NCBI GenBank assembly: GCA_029817715.1
Contig: JARUPY010000190.1
Coordinates: 3,472,001 to 3,536,000, forward strand
From: Melastoma dodecandrum
Lineage: Eukaryota; Streptophyta; Magnoliopsida; Myrtales; Melastomataceae
Direction: 5' to 3'
DNA length: 64,000 nt
The notes under the pieces are model-generated. The model was given only the letters and a program-made list of their open reading frames with translations, was not told where the DNA came from and made no database searches. How positions within the stretch are numbered: position 1 is the stretch's first letter; every line of letters begins with the position of its first letter. The translations under genes and the position numbers were made by a program. Shown here one piece after another: positions 57,616 to 64,000 of the stretch.

Positions 57616-58574
57616 CTTCCCGGTAAACTAGGCTCTCCTAGTTCTATGACATCCTCCCGATCATCAACTAACATTATTCCTTCACATACTTCCTCTCCAT
57701 CAATCAATTCAACATTTTTCCCTGACAAAGTGACATCAACTCGTTCTACATTAGATGGTCTTCTCAAAACTGTCAGCCTTGCTCGCATATTAGTAAATCT
57801 GTGAGCTGAAAGTACTTTTGTCAACGGATCAGCTATCTGGTCTTCAGAGGCAACATGTTGCAGAACCAATGTACCTGCAATCACCTTTTCTCTAATGAAA
57901 TGAAAATCAACCTCGATATGCTTTGTCCTTGCATGCAGAATAGGGTTTGCAGCTAGTTGAATTGTGCTAAGATTATCACAATACAACACAGGAGCGCAAT
58001 CAAGTCCATGCCGTAGTTCAATTAGGAGTTTTTGAAGCCATATAACCTCAGCTGCACCATTTGCTAACGCCCTATATTCTGCTTCTGTACTTGACCTCGA
58101 GACCACTTTCTGCTTTTGCGAGGACCATGATACAAGATTAGAACCCAAGAATGTGCAATATGCACCTGTGCTTTTCCTATCATCAGGGCAACTCGCCCAA
58201 TCCGCATCAGTAAAGCAGGCTATATGAGAGATATCTCCGGCTGTTATTGTTAACCCATGAGTGCTAGTACCTTTTAGATATCGCAGGATTCTTTTTACTG
58301 CCTGTAGATGAACATCGGTAGGTTGTTGGAGGAACTGACATGCTTTATTAACTGCAAAGCTAATATCCGGTCTCGTGTTTGTGCAATATTGCAAAGCACC
58401 AACGAGACTCCTGTACAGAGTTGGATCATCCAATGCAGTCCCTTCATAGCGAGAAACAGTACCAGTTGTGGCCATTGGAGAAGCCACAGACTTGCAGTCA
58501 TTCATTCCTGCCTTAAGAAGAAGCTCATTAATATACTTCTCTTGATTTAAATGCAGCATGTTCCCTTTCCTCAT
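57486..58574 (-). pseudogene. Copia RNase H and end of reverse transcriptase
   Basis: An open frame from LNQEKYINELLLKAGM through the connection domain (KRILRYLKGTSTHGL) to RNase H (CFTDADWASCPDDRKSTGAY, SSTEAEYRALA, KHIEVDFHFIREK). The catalytic Asp-Glu-Asp positions look present. It reads on into the 3' LTR before a stop. It is separated from the reverse-transcriptase frame by a break around 58575-58690. Confidence 0.85.
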
Positions 58575-58681
58575 AACCTAAAACCCCAAGAAGTATGACA
58601 GGTCACCCAAGATTTTCAAAGAAAATATCTCATGTATGCGAGGCAGCAATAATTTAATGTACCGTGAACTTGTGCCAGTCA

Positions 58682-59266
58682 CTATAATATCACATAGACA
58701 AGAAGTATAACAATTCCATCTCCTGGATGTTTATAAAACAAAGAGGCATCTGAGATTGAGTTCTTGAATCCCCAGTTAACTAAACAGTTACTAAGTTTCA
58801 TGTACCAAGCACGTGGACTTTGTTTTAAGCCATACAATGCCTTTTGAAGTTTGCAAACATGATTCGGGTGCTGTGGATGCTTCCATCCTGGGGGCTGATG
58901 CATAAAGACAGTTTCCTGCAAATCTCCATTGAGAAAGGCATTGTGAACATCCAATTGAGTAAGTTGCCATCCAAAATGAACCGCCAAGCAAAGGACTACT
59001 CTTATAGTTTGATGCTTTACTACTGGGCTGAAAGTCTCCTTATAATCAAGCCCTTCTGTTTGGAGAAAACCCTTAGCAACTAATCGAGCTTTGCACCTCT
59101 CAAGAGTACCATCAGCTTTGAGTTTCACCTTAAAAACCCATTTACAGCCAATTACTTTCATATCTTCTGTACAGGGAACCAAAGTCCAAGTATGATTCTT
59201 GTCCAAAGCACAAAGTTCATCTTTCATAGCTTTCTGCCATACAGGTGCCGTTAATGCCTCAGCCAA
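58682..59266 (-). pseudogene. Copia reverse transcriptase, catalytic motif broken
   Basis: It reads WQKAMKDELCALDKNHTW, KARLVAKGFLQTEGLDY, QLDVHNAFLNGDL and LYGLKQSPRAWY. The frame then ends at LLVYV followed by a stop, because about four bases are missing exactly at the YVDD catalytic motif; the downstream sequence continues in another frame. Upstream, it is separated from the integrase frame by a stop near 59299. Confidence 0.85.
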
Positions 59267-59299
59267 ATTAGCAGGTTTAGTAGGTATACAGGGTATTGG

Positions 59300-60991
59300 T
59301 TAAGTAGAGGTGGTAGATATTGAGGAGGTAATGTCAGTATGTAAGGCAGGATAACTGGTCAACAAAGCTTGTGGTTTAAAGACACCTGCTTTGGCTCTTG
59401 TTACCATATGATGAATATTAATTGAATCGGGGGCTCTCAATGTAGTTGATGTCTCGATCTCAAATGCAAATCTAGTTATAATTGGAACTAATGTGGAGAC
59501 AACAGGAGTATCACGACAGGACATATTTTGTTGTAAATGTATATCACCTGATGAGGAATCAAAAGTAGTAGTCTGACTAGGATTTGTAGTAGGGACATAA
59601 GATGAAACAGGAATTGGAATAATAGGATTCAATATAAAACTTGGGCCTGCAGATACTGCTTCATGTGATCTCTGTGAAGAAGACAACTTAAAGGGAAAAA
59701 CAGACTCATCGAATTTGACATCACGTGAGATATAAACCTTAGTTGTGACAGGATCATAACACAGATATCCTTTGTGAAATGCACTGTTTCCTAGGAAAAC
59801 ACATGGAAGAGATCTCGGTAGAAGTTTGTGAGAATTATAGGGTCTTAACCAAGGATAACATTGACAACCAAATATTCTGAGAGATAAATAATTTGGTTTA
59901 GTTCGAAACAGAAGTTCAGAGGGAGTTTTAAACTTTAATATTCGAGAAGGTAGAATATTTATAAGATATACTGCCATATGAAATGCATACGGCCAGAAGG
60001 ATAAAGGTACACTTGACTGATGAAGTAATGACAAACCAACCTCAACCACATGTCTATTTTTACGTTCTGCTCTACCATTTTGCTGAGGAGAGTAAGGGCA
60101 AGAAACCTGATGGGTAATCCCCTGTTGTAGAAGGAACCTATGCAAAATTCTGAACTCTCCTCCCCAATCAGACCTAACTGACTTAATAGTTTGATGAAAT
60201 TGTGTTTGAACAAACTTATGAAATTGAATAAAAGCTTGTAGAGCTTGGGATTTGTCCCTTAAGAAATAAACCCAAGTATACCTAGTTGCATCATCAATAA
60301 GAATCATAAAATAGCGAACCCCAGTTGTAGATTGAACAGGGGCAGGACCCCAAAGGTCAGTATGGATCAATTGAAAGGGAAAGGATGACTGTGATTCAGA
60401 TACTGGAAAACTTTGTCTATGATGTTTGCTCATAAGGCAAACTGAACATAATTCTGAACTAGTAGAATCAGTCTGAGTACATGATGGAACAACTAGTTTC
60501 AATACATCATGACTAGGGTGTCCCAATCTGCAATGCCATCTTGAGTACTCAGCTGATGTGATTTGAGATGTAGTGTAAGCAAAAGGAGGTACTGGAGGTG
60601 AAGTTGCAGAAGAGTTAGTACTATTGATTGGCTGGAGTGATGATGGGGGAAGTTGATAGAGTCCCTGTTGAGTTGGCCCCTGAAGTATGATCCGATTGGT
60701 CACCTTGTCCTTAACACAAAAGCTATTAGAATGGAACTCAACATAGACATTGTTATCAAGACACAACTTGGATATACTAATCAGACGTTTGGTAAGAGAT
60801 GGAGTATGTAAAACGTGATCAAGATGTAGTGGAGTAGATGAATAGATAGGATAAAGAGATTGACGACCAATATGACTAATTTGAAGTCTCTGTCCATTTC
60901 CAACCATAACTTGATACTCACCCTGATATGAAGACATCTCTTTAAGATCACCCAGAATAGGTGTGACGTGATGAGTAGCCCCTGAGTCCAT
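59300..60991 (-). pseudogene. Copia protease end and integrase
   Basis: The frame starts in the protease block DSGATHHVTP, followed by the pre-integrase zinc-binding region (HCRLGHPSHDVLK, CSVCLMSKH) and the integrase core (HTDLWGPAPV, DDATRYTWVYF, VRSDWGGEF, QNGRAERKNRHV). The C-terminal part includes FGCQCYPWL and YISRDVKFDE. The core appears unbroken for 563 codons. A stop just upstream (about 61033) separates it from gag. Confidence 0.88.
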
Positions 60992-61139
60992 AAGCCAAGC
61001 ATCGTGTGGTATAAGTTCAGAAGAAGGGATATCCTAGTGAGAGAGATCTGGCTGAAATGTGTTTTGAGGTGGCTGGGAAAGGTTTGTGGGAGACCAGTAT
61101 ATATTGGTAAAATGTGTTTGGGGAGAATATGGTGGATTT

Positions 61140-62204
61140 AGGTGATGATAACAAGTCTGAGCTGTATGACCAATCTTATAACAAATTTGACAGCGGGGTC
61201 ATGGTCTGGAAAAGGAGCTGTTAGGCCACCTGGGTTGATAATAAGCTGTTAGTGTAAGGAATCTAGTCTCAAGTGGGCATGGAGGAGGCTTTCCCAGAAC
61301 TGGTAATAAATATAATTCTGAATTGACAGATGGTGTTCTGGTGATGATGGTATGTAGGAAGATGGTGACGGTGAAAAACGTGCTTGATGAACAAAAGGCT
61401 GAGTAGATGTGTTTTTGGTTTGGTGAGTGCATAGGAAGAAGGCCTTGGTTGTGATTCACTAGCACCTGCAATAGTAGAAAGTGCATATAGATGTACCTGT
61501 GGAAGGACACAATCTGGACTGTGCCTCTTCTCGATCCTCATATCAAAGTTAAGCAATAGGTTATGTATCTTCTCCAGCGAAGGTTCATCAGCTCTGCTAT
61601 ATATGGCAGTAACTACTGGATCATACTCCATTGGAAGACCCTCAAGCAAACACCAGATATAATCTCTATATGCAACTTTTTCACCAATTGCAGCAAGTTG
61701 GTCAGAAAACATCTTCACAGTGTTTAGATAGGTCTGCATGGATTTACCTTCCTTTTTCACTTGCTGCATTTGCATCCACAGGCTTATAACCCTTGTCGTA
61801 GATTTAGACTCGAATATATGTTTCAAGCTCTCCCAGACAGCACAAGCAGACTCACAGCATACAACTTGACTTAAGATTTCTGGTGTCAGTGAGGAAAAAA
61901 TGAAGCTCATTACCGATTTATCAATACGCTGCCAAGATTTATACTCTGGGTTCAACACCCTCTGTTCTTCATCTAGAAACTGAGCAGGAACCGGAGACAA
62001 CCCATAGAGAAACTCTTCATAGCCACCTGCTATCATAGCGGTGAGAACCTGTCCTTTCCAAAGGGTGTAGTTACCCTCGTCTAACTTTAGAGTGGAAGAG
62101 AAGAACCCAGAGGGTGTCTGAATAGGCGGAGGAAACTGTGGCAGAGCAGCTCCTGTGCTTTGTCCACCAGTTGCAGAAGACGCAGAGAAGGGTGTGGTAG
62201 CCAT
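61140..62204 (-). pseudogene. Copia gag
   Basis: It starts MATTPFSASSATGG and has the Copia gag core (LKLDEGNYTLWKGQVLTAM, YRDYIWCLLEGLPMEYD). The frame shifts near 61440, and the CCHC knuckle CQICYKIGHTAQTC (about 61150-61195) lies in a different frame. Gag forms the particle and its knuckle binds RNA. Confidence 0.85.
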
Positions 62205-62250
62205 TTGAGCTCACGAAACACAGGAAAGGATCTCAGTCAGCAAGACACGT

Positions 62251-62262
62251 GCTCTGATACCA
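62251..62262 (-). promoter_or_regulatory. Copia primer-binding site
   Basis: The minus strand reads TGGTATCAGAGC immediately after the LTR end TTCATCA. This is the standard plant Copia site complementary to initiator methionyl-tRNA. Confidence 0.92.
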
Positions 62263-62688
62263 TGATGAACATAATGGCAGCGAAAGAAACTTGAGATTTG
62301 TTCATAAACATTAGAAGAAAAGCAGGACAATGAAGAAGAAGAAGAAGAAGAAGAAGAAGAAGAAGAAGAAGAAGAAGAAGAAAGGAGAAGAGAGGAAGAA
62401 GAAGAAGCAAAGAAGATTTTCATTAATTAAGCACACCCAAAACCTCTATACAACATTCTCTGCTTTTGTAATCATTAAAAGGACAGATTCGACAAAGGGA
62501 AATCACAATTAGTTATAGGTTGTTGCAACGTAAAGACCATTGTCATTATCAGCCACACTTCACCAGCGCCACTCTATCAGCTTTTGTCCCCTTGTTGCTG
62601 GGAACATAACAACCTCCCTTGATTAAACTTCCTACGTTGGACTCCATGGGTTGAACTTCTGTGGGCTTCATTATCAATTAGCCCAATA
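62263..62688 (-). repeat. 5' LTR of the Copia element, with AAG expansion
   Basis: 426 bp. It differs from the other LTR mainly by an expanded run of AAG/GAA units (about 62334-62385), and its outer end reads CCCAATA instead of CCCAACA. Confidence 0.9.
62334..62385. repeat. AAG microsatellite
   Basis: About seventeen uninterrupted GAA units; the same place in the other LTR (57290-57330) is shorter and interrupted. Confidence 0.9.
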
Positions 62689-62887
62689 GGAAGTGACCCC
62701 CTCCTTAACCACGTCGGCTCAAAAAGTGATGAGATTTTTTCCAGAATATTATGGTTCTTGAGAAGGGAATCTTTACATCGTCTTAGAATTGCATTTATAC
62801 TAAGACTCTTCGTAGCTTCCAAAGTATGTGTTTCTTCGGCATCTTCTTGTGTTCACTTGACTCTCTCTTCATCCTCGGCATCTTCTT
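62689..62887. repeat. segmental duplication, copy 2, right part
   Basis: It continues the match to copy 1 (34945-35148): GGAAGTGACC, then GGTTCTTGAGAAGGGAA and GTATGTGTTTCTTCGGCATC. It ends where the LINE sequence begins. Confidence 0.88.
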
Positions 62888-64000
62888 TGGCAAAGTATGA
62901 GCGGCAAGGTGGTGATTTGAGTTGGAATGGTATAAATGAGGAGATTGATGTTGCCATTACAGATCCGGATTTAGAGGATCTATGGTGTACAGGGGAGTTC
63001 TTCACTTGGACGAATCGCAGGGATGATGTTATACTCCAGAAGTTGGACAGGGTGATGGTGAACATGCAGTGGTTGAGGCATTTTTCAGACTCAGTGGCTC
63101 GGTTTTGGTTCCTGGTTGCTCGGATCATTCTCCGTGCCTGGTGTGGCTTATGCAGCGATCACATGGTCGACGTGTTCCATTCAAGTTCTTTGACTTCTGG
63201 ACAGGAACACCCACATTACGAGGGCTTGGTGCGACAGGCATGGTCCGAGGTGCATGATGGACGTCCCATGTACGTGCTCTACAAAAGGCTTGCTACGTTT
63301 AAGGGGAAGCTAAAGAGGTTGAGCCGGGATGAACTCGGCGGGTTGTCGACCCGAGTTGATGAGGCTAGGTCGCATCTTGAGGAGCTACAGACCGAGTTGT
63401 TAGCCCAAGGATCGCATGGAGAGGTGGCCTGGTCGAGAGGGCTGCCGCTACCAGATTCAATTACCTGACCAGGTTGGAGGAGAGCAGAAGGTGCGTGTTC
63501 ATTGGCTACAACTCGGGGATTGGAAAACGACCTATTTTTTCAGCATGACAAAGCGGCGTCATAATAGGAATGTCGTTTAGTTACTGACGAGAGATGATGG
63601 TGTGGTGTTATCTGATTCGACAGAGGTGAGGGATGAGACGATCCAATATTTCAGCTCGTTATTTATAGCAGCACCGTGAGCTGTGCAGATTGATTGGGAT
63701 ATGGTGAGGGCAATTATATCTGGGACTATGTTGTCGGAGAAGATTATAGGTTTGGTGGTCATGGTTTCGGTGGAGGAGGTGCACACGACGATATATCAGC
63801 TTGGCCGCCATAAGGTGCTTGGACCGGATGGATACACAACAGAGTTCTTCAGGTGCTCTTGGGAAGTTGGGGGGCTGGTCATTGAGGCAGTGCATGACTT
63901 TTTGGCTCGGGGTCGTCTTCTCCGCGAGGTGAATACAACTATCATATCACTCATTCCGAAGAAAGAGAACCCGACGACATTGACAGATTTCAGGCCTATT
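62888..64000 (+). mobile_element. 5'-truncated LINE (non-LTR retrotransposon), runs off the window
   Basis: It starts inside the endonuclease domain (GEFFTWTNRRDDVILQKLDR, then SDHSP in another frame near 63120). A linker follows (GGLSTRVDEARSHLEELQTE), and the start of reverse transcriptase (HKVLGPDGYTTEFF, IISLIPKKENP, FRPI) reaches the window end. Endonuclease and linker need at least two frame changes, so the copy is dead. The order endonuclease then reverse transcriptase on one strand is typical of plant L1-type LINEs. Confidence 0.88.

Larger units (their letters stand above)
57222..62688 (-). mobile_element. Ty1/Copia retrotransposon, complete structure, coding regions broken
   Basis: Two LTRs in direct orientation (57222-57615 and 62263-62688) flank an internal region on the minus strand in the order gag, protease, integrase, reverse transcriptase, RNase H, which is the Copia order. 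The target duplication GGAAG is at 57217-57221 and 62689-62693. The primer-binding site TGGTATCAGAGC, typical of the initiator-tRNA-Met primer, lies directly inside the 5' LTR. Stops and frameshifts in several places make it non-autonomous now. Confidence 0.95.

Overview
This is a transposon-rich stretch of plant nuclear DNA. The evidence is a TIR-NBS-LRR resistance gene with a post-LRR domain, a CC-type glutaredoxin, a CASP-like exon, plant Copia, Ty3-type, MULE and LINE elements, and short GT-AG introns. TIR-NBS-LRR genes point to a eudicot, probably a rosid; I cannot name the species.

Layout. 1-6939: 3' part of a plus-oriented Ty3-type LTR element with a very long 3' LTR, holding a 462-bp MULE-like MITE. 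7200-14760: a degraded ancestral gene block (class-3 lipase pseudogene, an N-myristoylation-type acidic protein gene, a CHY/CTCHY zinc-finger remnant and an intact CC-type glutaredoxin), interrupted by a TIR element and a 1.36-kb solo LTR with target duplication ATAAG. 16900-20540: a CASP-like gene whose promoter and start codon are separated by a 3.34-kb solo LTR (target duplication CACCT); only exon 1 remains. 20700-27900: a minus-strand LTR element of the same family, with gag and protease remnants but no visible reverse transcriptase. 28701-32387: an apparently intact four-exon TIR-NBS-LRR gene (minus). 33740-56250: a cluster of at least five decayed CC-NBS-LRR units (A to E, plus strand).

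A MULE (41181-46005) lies between units B and C. It has 134-bp terminal inverted repeats with one mismatch by eye, a near-perfect 9-bp target duplication, an open three-exon transposase gene, and a second two-exon gene on the other strand encoding a GRF zinc finger, a coiled coil and a membrane segment. It looks young and possibly autonomous.

At the right end, a roughly 1-kb segment holding the last two exons of a Clp protease subunit (34073-35148) is repeated (56253-57221 plus 62689-62887). The second copy is split by a 5.5-kb Copia element with target duplication GGAAG; the first copy is the intact pre-insertion site. A decayed LINE fills the last 1.1 kb.

Intact genes are few: the TIR-NBS-LRR gene, the glutaredoxin, the acidic protein and the two MULE genes. 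Everything else coding-like is a relic. All coordinates, splice sites and repeat comparisons were read by eye.
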